Assembly (NCBI RefSeq): GCF_040412425.1
Contig: NC_089792.1
Coordinates: 19,390,590 to 19,454,589 of the forward strand
Length of the DNA stretch: 64,000 nt
Reading direction: 5' to 3'
Source: Macrobrachium rosenbergii
Lineage: Eukaryota; Arthropoda; Malacostraca; Decapoda; Palaemonidae
Shown: positions 12,175 through 25,511 of the stretch, in pieces
How the letters are laid out: the number at the start of each line of letters is the position of its first letter
How positions within the stretch are numbered: the first letter of the stretch is position 1
Program-made: the position numbers and the translations under genes
Notes under the pieces: model-generated
What the model was told of the DNA's origin: nothing
What the model saw: the letters and a program-made list of their open reading frames with translations, nothing else
Database searches by the model: none

Positions 12175-13830
12175 AAGGACTTGTATGTTGTTGCGATCAA
12201 TTTCGAGATCCTCTTTTGTTTTGAAACTATTCCGTCTGATTTGCGACATGTTCCAAGGGCTTTTGGAATGGGTCTGTATATTAGAGAGAGTTTTTCCGCA
12301 TCTCATAGGCCACGTATTTGGGTGGATGTCATGAAACACAATTGGCTAAAGTCTATGGAAGGCTAATAAATCTTTTATGCGTTTGCTTGCTAAAGGAACT
12401 CAGATTTACATGATTCGGTTTATGGCTACTTGCCTACCAAAATGGCAGTTATTCAGGAAGCTAACCACAAGGCATGCTTTATTTTCGTTGGTCATTACAA
12501 TGCTCGTCTCACTGAATGGCTAAGTTCAGTTACTGTCACAATCATGGTGTGTCTGCTTTAGATTTTCCCATTATTTCTGATTGTGAGCAGTCAATAAATG
12601 GACCCACACACTAATCTGACAACCGTCTTCACCCTGTATTGGCAGAAGTAGAGACTATCTTCTGGTGTAAGTTCACCGGTGGGCTTATCTGATCATTGTT
12701 TGATTAAGGTTAATACAGAGATAGCTCAGGTGGTTCCTTATGTTAGATTTCCAAGAAAGTATTACTTGGAATCCCAGGCCAACTTGGATGGTATTCACCG
12801 TGATATCATAGAGCTCAGGTGGAGCGATATTTATAGTGGTTCGAATATTATTGTGTTCAAATTATCATCTTAGCACTATTACCGAGAGAATTCCTTCCTA
12901 AATCAAGTTTCGTCATGAAGATAAATCGTGGTTTATTGCTGCATGCAAGCTTGCCTATCATGAAGAATAAGCTTATCACAGACTTTTTGTGGCATAATTT
13001 CACTGAGCTTAGAAGTCAAGCTGAGGTAGTGTGAGAGAGAGCTGAGAAAGCTTATCATGAGGGTGTGTAGGAGATCTTGCTCTCCTGTGGTGATGACCAT
13101 TAGAGTTGGTGTACCCTTAAATCATCACTCCTTGGAGTTGATTCTGACATGCCTCCCTTGTAGCTGACTGAATTGTTGTATATTGCCCTAAACAGAAGGC
13201 AGAATTTTTAGCTCATGTCTCTCTGAGCAAACAGTGTGAAAAGTGCTTGGTGTTGACTTAGTCATGCTTTCAAGAGCCTAAGTTGTGTTCAGGGGTCTCC
13301 AGATCTAGAGTCAAAATTTTGCTTCTGGGGCTTTATAGTTACGGCGGCATAGACCCTAAAGGGATCCTTCCAATCTTTTTTTTAAAGGACAGCTGATTTC
13401 ATTGTTCATAAGAATACTACTATTTTCTGAAAGTTAGTGGGACTTAGAGTTTTCCTTTATGTTTGGTGGAAGGGAAACATTGTTGCATTACCTAGGGGAC
13501 TGCGTCCGCATACCCCTCAGAATATAAACCATTTTCAGTTACCCCTGTTTCATCTAGGGTTTCTGAGAACCTGCTCTCCAATCGTCTTTGTAAGTTTGTT
13601 GAAGACAATAACCTCCTGCTACCAGCATTACAGTGTGGGTTTCATAAAGTCCTTTTTACTTGTGATGCACTCTTGTCAATATTTACCTCCTTGCGGAGTG
13701 CTATTGATGAGGTTGCAGAGGCATGCATGGTCGGTTTAGAATTTAGTGCATCTTTGACCATGTGGATCATAAGGTACTTAGCCTATCTACAAGCTAAGGT
13801 TATTGGGAACTGGTGGATCTTATATTAATA
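12175..13830 (+). mobile_element. Decayed non-LTR retrotransposon (endonuclease and RT remnants)
   Basis: Across several frames the sequence keeps, in the right order, pieces of a LINE polyprotein. Endonuclease-like segments are GMGLYIRESFSAS (near 12265), VGHYNARLTEWL (about 12487), HGVSALDF (about 12542) and GLSDHCLIKV (about 12682). Linker segments follow: SWFIAACKLAYHE (about 12928) and YGGIDPKGI (about 13338). Reverse-transcriptase segments are EYKPFSVTPVSSRVSENL (about 13517), CGFHKVLFTCDALL (about 13633) and DHVDHKVLS (about 13756). Many stops and frameshifts interrupt it, for example near 13031 and 13066. The catalytic FADD/YADD region and the whole C-terminus are absent, so it is 3'-truncated as well as dead. 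The order fits an APE-type LINE; from memory it most resembles Jockey/X-element-like decapod elements. Confidence 0.8.
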
Positions 13831-14074
13831 GTTTATGTTCCCACCCTATAGAGGAAGAACTGCGAATAAAGCATCATATTCGTAAGTAAGAGAGCAAGAA
13901 CTAAGCAGGAAAATTGAGAAGACAATAAAAGTATTCTCTGAGCCATCAGTTATCTCAAATTGAGTGATGATAATAATTTGAGCTGCTGATGATGTTGACA
14001 AATATAACATTTTTAACATTAAGAATAGAATTGTTTTGTCGTAGTTGTTGCGGTTCAGTTTGGAACAAAAAAAT

Positions 14075-14078
<4 letters not shown>

Positions 14079-14146
<68 letters not shown>
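14079..14146. repeat. (CT)n microsatellite
   Basis: Perfect CT tract of about 34 units. The minus-strand frame rich in Arg-Glu here is a repeat translation. Confidence 0.97.
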
Positions 14147-14149
<3 letters not shown>

Positions 14150-14689
14150 ATGGATATCTATCTCTGTATATAATGCTCTCCCGATAATGGACAATTTGCG
14201 ACCCTGAACAGAAAATAAGAAAACGAGACGACGGTATTTCGCGATTTTTTGCTTCCTCTCAAGTATGAAGTCGGTTTGTGCTATAGGTATCCGTCCCCGG
14301 GGTAATTTCCTGGAAGTTGGACTGGAATCGACGGGGAATGATTGTATTTAGGATTGGATATGCGGTGCCAATCAGCTTCGTTTACCGAGAAGATCCGTTC
14401 TCCCACGTTGAGATAGCAGAGAGGGATTTAGTTTTGAACTTTTTCTGACTTTCTTATATGAACTTACGTTATTTGCTTCTTTTCATAAAGTGTGCCCTGT
14501 GATATTAGTGTACCTGCGTTACACCAGGTTTCGGAGTGTAGATTAACGTATGCAGAACAAAAGTTAAAAATAGTAAAAAATGCTATATCCAAAAACTGAT
14601 ATTTTATATTTCTTCCTTTTTAGACAACCTATTAAGTATATGTGTCTTTGCCATGTCATCAATCAGTATTAATTTTATTAATTTCCCTT
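14147..14689. other. No recognisable gene
   Basis: Anonymous spacer between two CT tracts. Confidence 0.5.
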
Positions 14690-14709
14690 TATCAAATATT
14701 ACTAACGTT

Positions 14710-14752
<43 letters not shown>

Positions 14753-14775
14753 CAAATATTACTCGTTTTCTCTCT
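14690..14775. repeat. (CT)n tract inside a 60-bp direct duplication
   Basis: TATCAAATATTACT occurs at 14690-14703 and again at 14750-14763, each time followed by CGTTT-like sequence and a CT run (about 14712-14749, then a short one from 14770). The second copy lies exactly at the end of the first CT tract, so a 60-bp segment containing the repeat was duplicated in tandem. Confidence 0.8.
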
Positions 14776-15175
14776 CGTGTGTCTGATTTTACCCATAAAA
14801 AGAGACGTTGCCTGTTCTCGGCTTTTTTGTATCGATACATTTGGAGATCGAAGAAATCAAACGCCAATACTGTTAAACCGGTGTAATTTTTTGCTTGGCG
14901 CGCAGTAGTCCCGGATTTCGAGCGAATTGTCATGTTGACATTCCAAGATTGTTTTATGCCCTCGGCTCTTGAAACTCGAGTCACTCACATAAAACGGAAT
15001 ATATTGAATGCTTCTTTTTTTTATCCACTTCGTTGAAGTTGGACGTGACAGGCCACCCAGCCCGAAAAAGTTTCCCATCATTTAACTGTTAGCGGATGGA
15101 ATGGTGTTTTGAGGTCAGTGTTGCTGATATTGTAAAACAAAAATGATTAGGAAAATTGTATGGAAATTCGTGGAA
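14776..15175. other. No recognisable gene
   Basis: A minus-strand open frame of 74 codons (14857-15081) shows no motif. Confidence 0.5.
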
Positions 15176-15435
15176 TGTTAAAAATGATTAGCTTAGGAGG
15201 AACAATGGAAAGAATGGAAGGTAATTTTATACCGAAATTTGTTAAATGCCAAAGTATTAGACAGAAAGAGAAAAAGGCCTAAAATAAGATGGATAGGTGG
15301 CGTAGAAGAGGATATGGGAAAGAAGAGCATTAATATCCAGGAAGCGCGAGAGGGCATTCACGGTAAGGTTGAAAGTCATTGTGTGTATGTTGTAGAAGTT
15401 GTCTGCGCAGGAGGTTCATCACGGTTCAGTAATTA
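15176..15435 (+). mobile_element. LINE C-terminal relic (family L1a)
   Basis: An open 65-codon frame (15239-15433) carries RKRPKIRWIGGVEEDMG, NIQEAREGIHG and YVVEVVCAGGSSRF. A basic RGRPR-like block, a RW(I/M)DGV block, a QEA block and an E-V tail are the usual C-terminal layout of one LINE group. The antisense pieces at 19520-19960, 37105-37450, 39078-39840 and 55880-56160 appear to come from the same group. There is no upstream RT, so this is a 5'-truncated insertion. Confidence 0.6.
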
Positions 15436-16778
15436 AGGTATGAATGCGACAGTAGAAATTTCTTTGTTTTTCATTTCTCTGGAGCCATCCCTTTTAAGGG
15501 GAAACTACTTAATTTTAGGGGGAAAATGCTTCGCTAGGGATCTTGAACTTACAAGCTAATCCATTACTACAGCATAAAGGGTTTCCGTGCACATCAAAAG
15601 AAGAAGGGGGACTACCCTACTGTTTTCTCTTTTGGTGTCTTTCTTTACTCTCTTTTCTCCCCAACTTTTAGCTGGCGTCTTCCTTTTGGCATTCAGGTGG
15701 GGCAGCTGGCTTTAGGCTGTATCCCTAGAGTGTCCTTTTACTGTATTCACTGATTTCCGAGACGGACGTGTAGTGTTGGTGCACTGGTTGCATTGCCAAT
15801 AATTTTCACTTGTATCATTCTATTTGCGTTGATTATATTTATGGACAATATGAATTGGTTTTATGTGTGTATTCCTAATATGAAGCCTTAATCTATCCTC
15901 GTTAATTTACCGGGATAGAGTTGTCATAGTTTTCACATTTTTGTGGAAATCCTCACAACTGAATGTTCTTGGGTATCGTTCCATGTGCCTTGGCTATCCG
16001 TGAAATCAACCAATTTCTTACCAGTATTAGGGACGTCATTGCCTGCCGCTGCAATGTCGAGTTTTTGGACATTCTCCACCACTTAGTAACTGCACCTAAA
16101 CAGTGTAGATTTTTGTGGTGTCTGTCAGTGGTTTTCCTTTCACTTTATCCTTTAGACCATTATTGTGAAAGCCTGTTAGCTTTTAAATTGTATCAGTGCC
16201 CAAAAGTGGTCCATTTCTATTTTATGTAGAAACCGATCTTGTCAACAGGACATGTAGGGCTTGATGCAACCGGTTCCTTCACATCCAGAAGACTAGATTC
16301 GGTCTTAACTGTCATTAGAAGATTAATTGTGTTATTCTGTTTGAGCTCCGAATTTAGTTCAGATTAAATGGATCATGGATCAATTGACAAAAGCTATAAC
16401 AGATTTTTTTTATCTCGATAGGAGGGTGGGTATTTCTTCTTTGAATTTTTATTCTTAACGGTAATGAGCCTTGGTCTTGAAACTTGAGTTTTTTTTTGTA
16501 GTGATATTGTATGGTGTTTCCATCGCAAGAAAATCGGGAACGTTATGTTATTGGGCATGACCGCGTGTATGTGTTTGCAGGAGATCTCAAAAACGAGAGA
16601 TCAAAATGGGATGGCTCCTGATCGATATATTCATTAGGTGAACTTCTCAAGATGGTTAACTTTTGAAAAATCTGCCTGCGATTGAAGCTTCGTTGCATGA
16701 AAACCATCTCACCCTTCATAAAAAGAAGGGTTCTTCGGTGATTTAAATGTTTTATTGGCGACTACATATTTGTTGAGA
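15436..16778. other. No recognisable gene, 1.3 kb
   Basis: A plus-strand open frame of 88 codons (15963-16229) has no recognisable motif. No repeat partner found. Confidence 0.5.
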
Positions 16779-16900
16779 ATGACTGGAGGAAGAATGTCTG
16801 CAGCTCAGTTGCTGCAGAGAGCCGGAAATAGCGAGGAGTGCCGAGCCATGATTGCCGACGTCCTTGGGGATATGGCACCTGGATGATGATGATGACATAT
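16779..16900 (+). mobile_element. LINE 3' end relic with (TGA)n tail
   Basis: A 35-codon open end reads MSAAQLLQRAGNSEECRAMI and ADVLGDMAPG, then stops within GGATGATGATGATGAC. The pattern 'QxAxxREEWRxMIxDVL' followed at once by a short (TGA)n tail is typical of the 3' terminus of RTE-like LINEs. The protein end and the tail are seen; the class is inferred. Confidence 0.55.
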
Positions 16901-17329
16901 TTGTGATGTGTTATTTATCATGCGTTGTAAAATGAGCGGCCTTGGCCGAAGTGTGATGTCTAACGACTGGACTAATTGTCATTATTATTATAATTACCTT
17001 TAGGAGTTATTGCTTGTCATCACTGTTTGATTCTACTGGTTTGAAGATAGCCCTCCTTTCCATCTTGTGTCCTTATATTTTTGGAAATTATGCATTATGG
17101 AAAAGTGGAAAGAAAAGGAAAAACACTGTCTACCGTCGACCTTGCTGCATTCAACCTAGGTGTACTGGCTCATGTGCCTCCAGTCAAATAGTAGGTCGAA
17201 TAATTTCAAGTCAAAGTTTGCCTATCAATCTCAGTGTTTTTTTCTTCTAGTACAATATGGCTCATTACGTAATAAATTATCGTTTATTCTTATTTCAGTG
17301 TAAGGATGTGTGTATGGGAGTATATATGC
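16901..17329. other. No recognisable gene
   Basis: Anonymous sequence with an open 78-codon frame (17014-17250) that has no recognisable motif. Confidence 0.5.
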
Positions 17330-17380
17330 ACACACGTACAGGCACAGAAACACACACATTCACAAACATACACACATACA

Positions 17381-17467
<87 letters not shown>

Positions 17468-17481
17468 TATATATATATGTG
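17330..17481. repeat. Compound (CA)n-(AT)n-(TATG)n microsatellite
   Basis: CA-rich 17330-17380, AT 17382-17440, TATG units 17441-17467, then more AT and GT. Confidence 0.95.
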
Positions 17482-19519
17482 TGTGTACTTTATTTTTAGT
17501 ATATATTCCTTTGCATCTAAATAAGTTTTTTTTTATATTGGCTAACTTCAGCTCATCATTTTAATGTTTCATTTTTCGTTATTTGTCCTCTTGGACTTAA
17601 TACGATGAATTATAGCTATTCAGCTTTAAATTACAAATGAAATGAGTATCTTAGTGTAAAAACTAATTTTACACAGACGCGCCAAAAAAATCTACATATA
17701 TTACTTGGCAAGTTACATTTTCCAATGGCATATATTGTTAAACTATATGTCATTGGAACTACATATTACTGCAAATTTGAATGGTCAGAAAATACCATTG
17801 ATCGGTAATACTTTATTTCTGAGAAATATTTTACAGTAAAGTATAGAAATATTTAAACATACTACGTAATAGTAATAATTTTCAGCTTTGGAATGACATT
17901 AATCAATATTCTAACACGCAAACTAACTCTACACAAACCAGCCAAAAGAAAAATATTGCAAAGCTCAAGTGTGGCTATTCAAAGATGATATTATCTCTAA
18001 TATTATTCATAATAAGCATTTACGGTAACATTGTTTAACATGTTAGAGAAACGGTATTTGAGAGAGCTTAAAAGAATTACCATCATGCTATGGAAATGAA
18101 AGAGAGTTCACCAAAAGGGTGAGGTCTTCCCAGACCTGTGGAACCTACGGCAGGATGGAAGTGACTGTAAACGGGGTTTCAGTTCCCATCATCAGTAGAT
18201 TATTATCGGCCTAAAAAGATGCTCGCGTTTTTACAAACTTCTTTTCAATTATGTTCATTTAAGCGCGTTCGATTTTTGTTTCCCACTAACGTGAAGAGAG
18301 GCGGGGTCGAAACTTCTCTCGCTTGAGCGTAGTCGTTTATGTATTTATTAATTCCTTTATTTATTTGTTTACGTGAAGGAATAAGAATTTGGCATCTCAT
18401 CTGGGATCAGTAGCATTTAACAATGTTTAATTGGTTGTAAGATTTTGTTTCTTTGCATGTTCATGTAGTACTTCCTTCGTTAGGAAAGGCAGGGATTTAA
18501 TATCGTTTCGATAGTAAGTTCTAACCATTTCCCCCCAAGTGCGATGCTACTTAGCGTATTTTTGAACAAAGAAAGGCAAAAACGAACTGCCTACCTTTAT
18601 TACATACTGGATTCCATTTACTATCGTGTAATAATTTCTTCTTTCATGAAAGGAGGAAGCCTCAAACTTTTTATCCTTTAAAGGGAGGCTGGTTTCACAT
18701 CCAGAGAGAAGGCTGGAAACATTCGCATGTAGTCATCTCAAAGCTTACACCTTCGCTCGTTATCGAAATGGGAAGGTTTGAGTATTCACAAAACGTTGCG
18801 CATGAATGTTATCATTCGGATGGCTACAGTCATCACACCATGACGTCACAAAAATCTCTTTTAAAGCAGCATAGGTGTTCGACGTTTTTTTCATTTTCTT
18901 TAATCGAGAAAAGACTGAGACGGACAAGGCTTATTTTTAGATGGTGACAAACAAATCCTTGAAAAAGAGGTTAATAATTCAGAGGATGGGCAGGAAAACA
19001 GTGAGTTCCATGTTCTGTGTGTGAATTGTATATTATTAAACCAGTAGACTGCCCTGTTCACTACTTTACAATACTCTACGTGCATCAAGTTTTGTGCCGT
19101 AGTTTTCATTATTTGTTCCTCGTTCTTCAAATTGCAAAAGTTATCTGAACGCGGTGAAAAGGTCAGGTTTATTGGGGATTTATTTATTTATTTTTTTTTG
19201 TACATCTCTGGAATCAAACACTCCAAATAATTGATAAATTTCACTTTCTACGAATGTGTGCCACTGCGTTTTCATAGGTATATATTGTTTGAGTGTTCAT
19301 GAATTTACATTATCTATCAGTTCTGTGAAAATTCTGTGATGTGCAACGATGTAAATGGTAGGAGAAAGAGTTAATTTCCTTTTGTGGCAATAAAATGTTT
19401 GATAATGATCGTTTGTTCTGACGTACAACCATGAATTAATTCTTCCTAGTGTAAATCACAAAGCATATTGCTTGGTATTATATATTTGAACAATGCCATT
19501 CCCTAATAGAGGTTAACTC
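17482..19519. other. No recognisable gene, 2 kb; one small hairpin
   Basis: A neat hairpin lies at 17720-17758: TTCCAATGGCATATA against TATATGTCATTGGAA with a 9-base loop. The phrases AAACTAATTTTACACA (about 17661) and AAACTAACTCTACACA (about 17920) are weak direct repeats. A lone TGACGTCA occurs at 18841. A minus-strand 76-codon frame (18900-19130) has no motif. Confidence 0.5.
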
Positions 19520-19960
19520 CATAGAAAAAGCAGGACAGAGGTCACCGACACATTCACACTTGACTTCTGAATCGAGGGCAGAATCCTTGAGCAGGCAACT
19601 TCCACAACATCCCCGTATCTTAAATCTCTATATATAGGGTGCTCATCTGCAACTCGCAAAACCCCCTGTAGACACTTGCGCATAACTTATCTTACAAGGC
19701 CTCTTCTGTTCCAATATCTCTTGCACTCTATACACCCAACCCTTTTTCTAGGTTTTCCCCTCCCCCTTCCCCCCCAACTCTTCCTAATTATGCACTGTTT
19801 TCACCAGATGCAGTCCTCTCTTGCTCTCAGTGGCGGCACCACCTGAAAACATTCTAATACATCTTTTCACCTCTGCTAAACTTTCCGCTTCTGTGTGTCG
19901 ATGAATTTCTCACCTTGTTTCGTTCTCGTTCTGCATCCTTATCCCCGAAGGCTTGCTGAG
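19520..19960 (-). mobile_element. Antisense LINE 3' relic (family L1a, weak)
   Basis: Read on the minus strand the segment has scraps such as RCIRMFSGG, a G/A-rich GRPR-like region around the G-run at 19770, and GMLWKLPAQG, which parallels the VVEV tail at 15176-15435. The DNA phrase TTCCACAACAT is shared with 37105-37450, 39078-39350 and 55880-56160. It is heavily decayed and the boundaries are approximate. Confidence 0.35.
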
Positions 19961-20017
19961 AAACTGGATTCTTAAATACTTCTGGGTCCACCCTTTCCAC
20001 TGGGGAGAAGCGTGTGA

Positions 20018-20021
20018 TTAT

Positions 20022-20101
<80 letters not shown>

Positions 20102-20144
20102 TGTATATATGTATGTATATATGTGTATATATATACAGTATGTA

Positions 20145-20177
<33 letters not shown>

Positions 20178-20196
20178 TATGTATGTGTATATTTGG
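20018..20196. repeat. (AT)n microsatellite with ATGT variants
   Basis: AT run 20018-20097 followed by mixed ATGTATAT and GTGTATAT units. Confidence 0.95.
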
Positions 20197-20325
20197 CAAA
20201 AGCAGGTGTGTTCATATCATCGGAGTTTCTTCCGGTTCTCATGCATCAATTTCTGGTGAAAAATATGTCTTCATCTTTCTCCCACTTTTTTTCACTACAG
20301 CTGTCTCGCCACTCTGGCATTTTCA

Positions 20326-20328
<3 letters not shown>

Positions 20329-20416
<88 letters not shown>
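20329..20416. repeat. (AT)n-(AC)n microsatellite
   Basis: Nearly perfect AT tract of about 77 bp ending in ACACACACAC. Confidence 0.95.
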
Positions 20417-20500
20417 ATATTAATCTGTGATTTGTGTGGATAGTTGATTTCAGGAGTCAAAAAGTCATCAGGATTTTCAATGTTTTCTGTCATCAACGGA

Positions 20501-20890
20501 TGGATATTTATCCTCAAAAGAGCACCCAGTCACCCGTAATGCATTTTTTAATTCAATTCATCGAGCTTTATCGGCTGGGCTGAAAAAGTTTTGGTATTAA
20601 TTGGACAGAATGAAAGACCTGTTGTGCAGACAGCATTTGTTTTTGACAACGCGAATTTCGAAATAAATGGAAGACGGGAGGATCTGTTGCTGTATATGCA
20701 CCGTTTATGCGTGACGATGTGTTGAGCCCCTCATTGTTTTACAGGTCGTCGTGATCGTGCTAATTGGATGGTTTTGAATAGTGTCATTTTTACCCCATAT
20801 GCCTGCGATGCTTTTTATGACGTCCTGATGATATCATAGGTTGTCCTCTGTCCTTCAGGCGTTTTTGCGACTGCGGCGTTTTTCTTCCTC
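20501..20890 (-). repeat. Unnamed interspersed repeat R4, copy 1
   Basis: This segment aligns along most of its length with 28655-29070: TATTTATCCTCAAAAGAGCA, ATTGGACAGAATGA, TTTGTTTTTGACAAC, TGTTTTACAGGT, AATTGGATGGTTTTGAATAG and CCCCATATG occur in the same order in both. On the minus strand both copies can be read as related peptides containing IQNHPI-(S/N)-TIT-x-TCKT and later ILPSS. That suggests, but does not prove, a decayed coding part of a transposable element read leftward. I do not recognise the family. Confidence 0.65.
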
Positions 20891-22278
20891 GCCCATGTGC
20901 TGATGTCTTTTACGGCCCGGGCTATATTTCCCCGTCTTCCATATGCCTCTTCTTCATTCCGTCTTTCCAAGCACTTCTTTTTTTTTAGCGTTTCTTTATT
21001 GTTCTTTATTCCCTCTCCATATTTATTCGTTTTAGGAATATGATTTTTTCTGCTTTTCTTTTGCTGCCTGTATTTATTGGTATGTGAACGGGGTACCTTT
21101 CGTGTGTTTTTATGCTCTCCGTTTGTTTGCTGGTGAATGCGGTATTTTTGTGATAGTTATTTCTACAATATTTCATTATCCGTTCTTCTGTTATTGCGGT
21201 GTCTTAGTTCTTCTTATATCCCTCATTGCCTTATATGTTTGTTTTATATTTTTTTCTTTTGTTTTGAGATGTGCTCCTTTTTCTTACCTGTGATGTGCTA
21301 TCCTTTTTTATTCCCTTTATTAATTTGTTTTCGAAAGTGGTCTACTTGTGATTCTGTGTTTTTCACAAGTGAGCGAGATTATTTTTCTGAAATGTTTGGT
21401 CATAATTTATTTTATCGCTTATTTTATTCCCTTTCGGGGTAGGCATTTAGATTGGAGCAATTAGTTATCGAATCAGTTTTAGAATCTGCTTTGTTGAATT
21501 TTATGTTGGCTGTAGGGCACGTAAAATATTTCGTTTCTAGGTACCTTGATATTTAGAATTTTGCTGTCTGGACATTAAGAAATAGATGGGCATCGTCTAA
21601 ACGCATATTATTATACCAGGTTTTTATTTTTGTTGACGCAGTCGTCAGTGTTTGCTAAAAAGAACGCCTACTAGTGTTATCTAACTGTGAAAAGTCATGT
21701 CATGATTCTATCCAAAGCCAATAACAGACCTTATCATGAACTAGACAAAATTTCATGGGGTGATTTGTTGGAAATTCAGTCTAAATCTAGTCCTAACTTA
21801 GCGGCATTCTTAGGTTTCAAATGTGAGTGTTACCCAGAATTGTCCGCGATACTGAAAGCTGTCTGAGCTTTATGTATCTTTTATTCAGTTTTTTATTCGT
21901 AAAGTTGTTTCGGCTTTATGCGCGGATTGTAGCGATGAAGAGTCTGTAGTATTTTAAACTTCTAGACAACGTAAAATGCGCTCTTAATATCGCAGTTCAG
22001 TACATTTTCAAAAACCGAAACGTTACTGTAGGAGTGCCTAGTATCGTTGAACCATACTGTGTGTATTGCAGGGTAATTTGCAACAGACGAAAGCTTACCT
22101 ATTTTTTTTTTATATTTTTAACTACAGTAAAGGTTAAGAAATCTATGTAAATCAGGTTTTATTATTTGATTCTGTCATTCCAGTTATATTTCCATGTAAT
22201 GTTTGAATATAATATTCGTTCATCGGTGGTGTGCATAAGTACACTTGTAAATGAATCTATATTTGTATAGGCTATGTA
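20891..22278. other. No recognisable gene, T-rich
   Basis: The plus strand is strongly T-rich from about 20980 to 21440, giving Phe/Leu/Tyr-rich open frames (21084-21293 and 21137-21442) that look compositional rather than coding. No repeat partner found. Confidence 0.5.
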
Positions 22279-22290
22279 AATATATATATA

Positions 22291-22348
<58 letters not shown>

Positions 22349-22390
22349 AGTGTGTGTGTGTATGTATGTGTGCGGATGTGTGTATTTATG
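22279..22390. repeat. (AT)n-(GT)n microsatellite
   Basis: AT tract 22279-22339 followed by GT/ATGT units. Confidence 0.95.
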
Positions 22391-22533
22391 TATAAACGGT
22401 TAAAATTAAAAGAATCAAGAAAGCTTTTCAAGTTTTTTCTGAATCTCTTTGGCAATCGTTGAAGAGCTCCCAAACGCTTTTGTTGAGACTTCTTGATAAT
22501 CTACATTTGTTCATAATTGTCAGGGTTTTACAA

Positions 22534-22592
<59 letters not shown>
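22534..22592. repeat. (ATT)n microsatellite
   Basis: About 19 perfect ATT units. Poly-Ile frames across it are artefacts. Confidence 0.97.
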
Positions 22593-22594
<2 letters not shown>

Positions 22595-23086
22595 TGTTGA
22601 TGATTCGTTTTCCTGTAGAGATGTTATTCTTTGCCTTACCTCTTAGGTTCATAATAAACAGGTTTGACATCTAATCGATTCTTATTTTGGGCCTGATTAG
22701 TTTCCGCAAAAATGGATTTAAAAGAGAAGAAAAGAAATTAAACTTTTATTTTCTCGCCTGTCTCGTTCCATCCCCCTGCAGTCCAACTAGATGTATAAGT
22801 CTCAGCTGCTTCCGATCAGGGAGTAGATTAAATCGTTTCTGGTCGAAGTCGCGCTAACAAGATCAATTTACTGTTAATGTTTTATGTTCTCCCCTTTTTA
22901 TCTTATAGACTTAAATTCTTACAGAGTGAAGAGGTTCGGCAATGAATGTGCCGGCGTCATAGCTCCCCAATTGGCACTTTCAAATTTTAATTTATTACCA
23001 TTCTTTAAGAATTTCTCTTCCTAAATTACAGTTTTAGAGGATTTTATGTGGTTGCAGTTAAACAGATGCTATCCTAGAATAGATTG

Positions 23087-23091
<5 letters not shown>
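22593..23091. other. No recognisable gene
   Basis: Anonymous sequence between two microsatellites. Confidence 0.5.

Positions 23092-23164
<73 letters not shown>
23092..23164. repeat. (CT)n microsatellite
   Basis: Perfect CT tract of about 36 units. Confidence 0.97.
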
Positions 23165-24091
<927 letters not shown>

Positions 24092-24697
24092 ATGGTCTTC
24101 CAGTCTTGAGTAAAAACATCTCGGGTGATCAGGTTCCGTTAAGCCTATGTGAGAGAAATCACAAAATTTGGTAGTTGTATTTGCTTGTGAAAATTGGGTA
24201 TAGTATTTAAATGTATGTTCCTTTCTTCGTCAGGGTATTAAAAACTTCATGTTTTACGCGTTTGTCCTCCCCTCGTAGAATTTTGACCTCTTTTGGTGTG
24301 ATTCGACATTTTCTTCCCCCTCTCGATCGCGTTCAATTAAAAGTCATTTATATAATTAGTAACCTGCTTCTTAACTCTTCGTTAAGTCATAGCAGTCTTC
24401 ACTATTGGTGTGAATAACTTAGCTTTTCTCTTAACGTACTATTTTGGCAGCGTTCCGTTGAGATCCAGGAGAATCCTTTCACTGGAGCTCGCCTTGTAAT
24501 ACGCGTCAGACACCTCTTGTCACATTGCCTTTGTTGAATTCAGCAGTCCCCGGATTGCACAGTTCAGTAACTTTCCTTTCTCACTGGTCTCGATTTTCCT
24601 TTACTCTTGCAAGCTTTTATCCTTCAAATTATGCGCATCTCTTTTCTCTTACAGTATTTCTTTTTTTTTCCTCCGACCTAGGGTTGCCATTGGGTTG

Positions 24698-24700
<3 letters not shown>
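24092..24700. other. No recognisable gene
   Basis: Two open frames (24211-24417 and 24525-24782) have ordinary composition but no motif; the second runs into the CT tract. Confidence 0.5.
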
Positions 24701-24958
<258 letters not shown>

Positions 24959-25497
24959 TCATTTATTATGTTCTTGCATTCATATATGTCACTGAACCAT
25001 ATTCGTACTTAGATGTTGGAAAGATAAGAATTCCTTATAAAAAGGCTTCTTATATTTCCTGATAATGTGACGTCGACTTTAGTTTTATTAAAAGTTCCTT
25101 CAGAACTTCCAACTTAAGCTTGGCTTTTATATCCTCCCCGACGCCAAGAAAAAGTAACGTAGTTGTTCTTTAGTAAGAAAAATGAGACACCAACATTGTT
25201 TTTCTTAAGAGGGAGGTTGGTACCATCTTCTTCAATATATGTGCAGATGGGGCATTTAAGGTCTGAATAAAGGGTTAGTATGAAATATTTTAGACAGAAA
25301 AAGAAAAAGTGCGGTAGGATGAATTTTAACGGAAATAATCCGTGCCACACACCTACTACAGCAACCTCATCTAGCCTGACAAAATTTTACATAAAACAAA
25401 TATGCTTTACTTAACTTACATAATCTTAATTATAATAACCTAGCTTACCCAGCCGGGGGTGAAACAATATACGCTGAGACACATTCAGCCTCTTCAT
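24959..25497. other. No recognisable gene
   Basis: Anonymous sequence. The 78-codon minus-strand frame at 25114-25350 has no motif. Confidence 0.5.
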
Positions 25498-25511
25498 TTA
25501 TCCATTTCCTC

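Noticed and set aside
18841..18848. TGACGTCA, a perfect CRE-like site; another at 28444-28451
   Set aside because: One perfect 8-mer is expected by chance in a window this size, neither lies near a gene, and the second overlaps the 5S-derived fragment.
20980..21442. Membrane-protein-like Phe/Leu/Ile-rich open frames
   Set aside because: The plus strand is simply T-rich here; hydrophobic residues in two overlapping frames follow from that composition.
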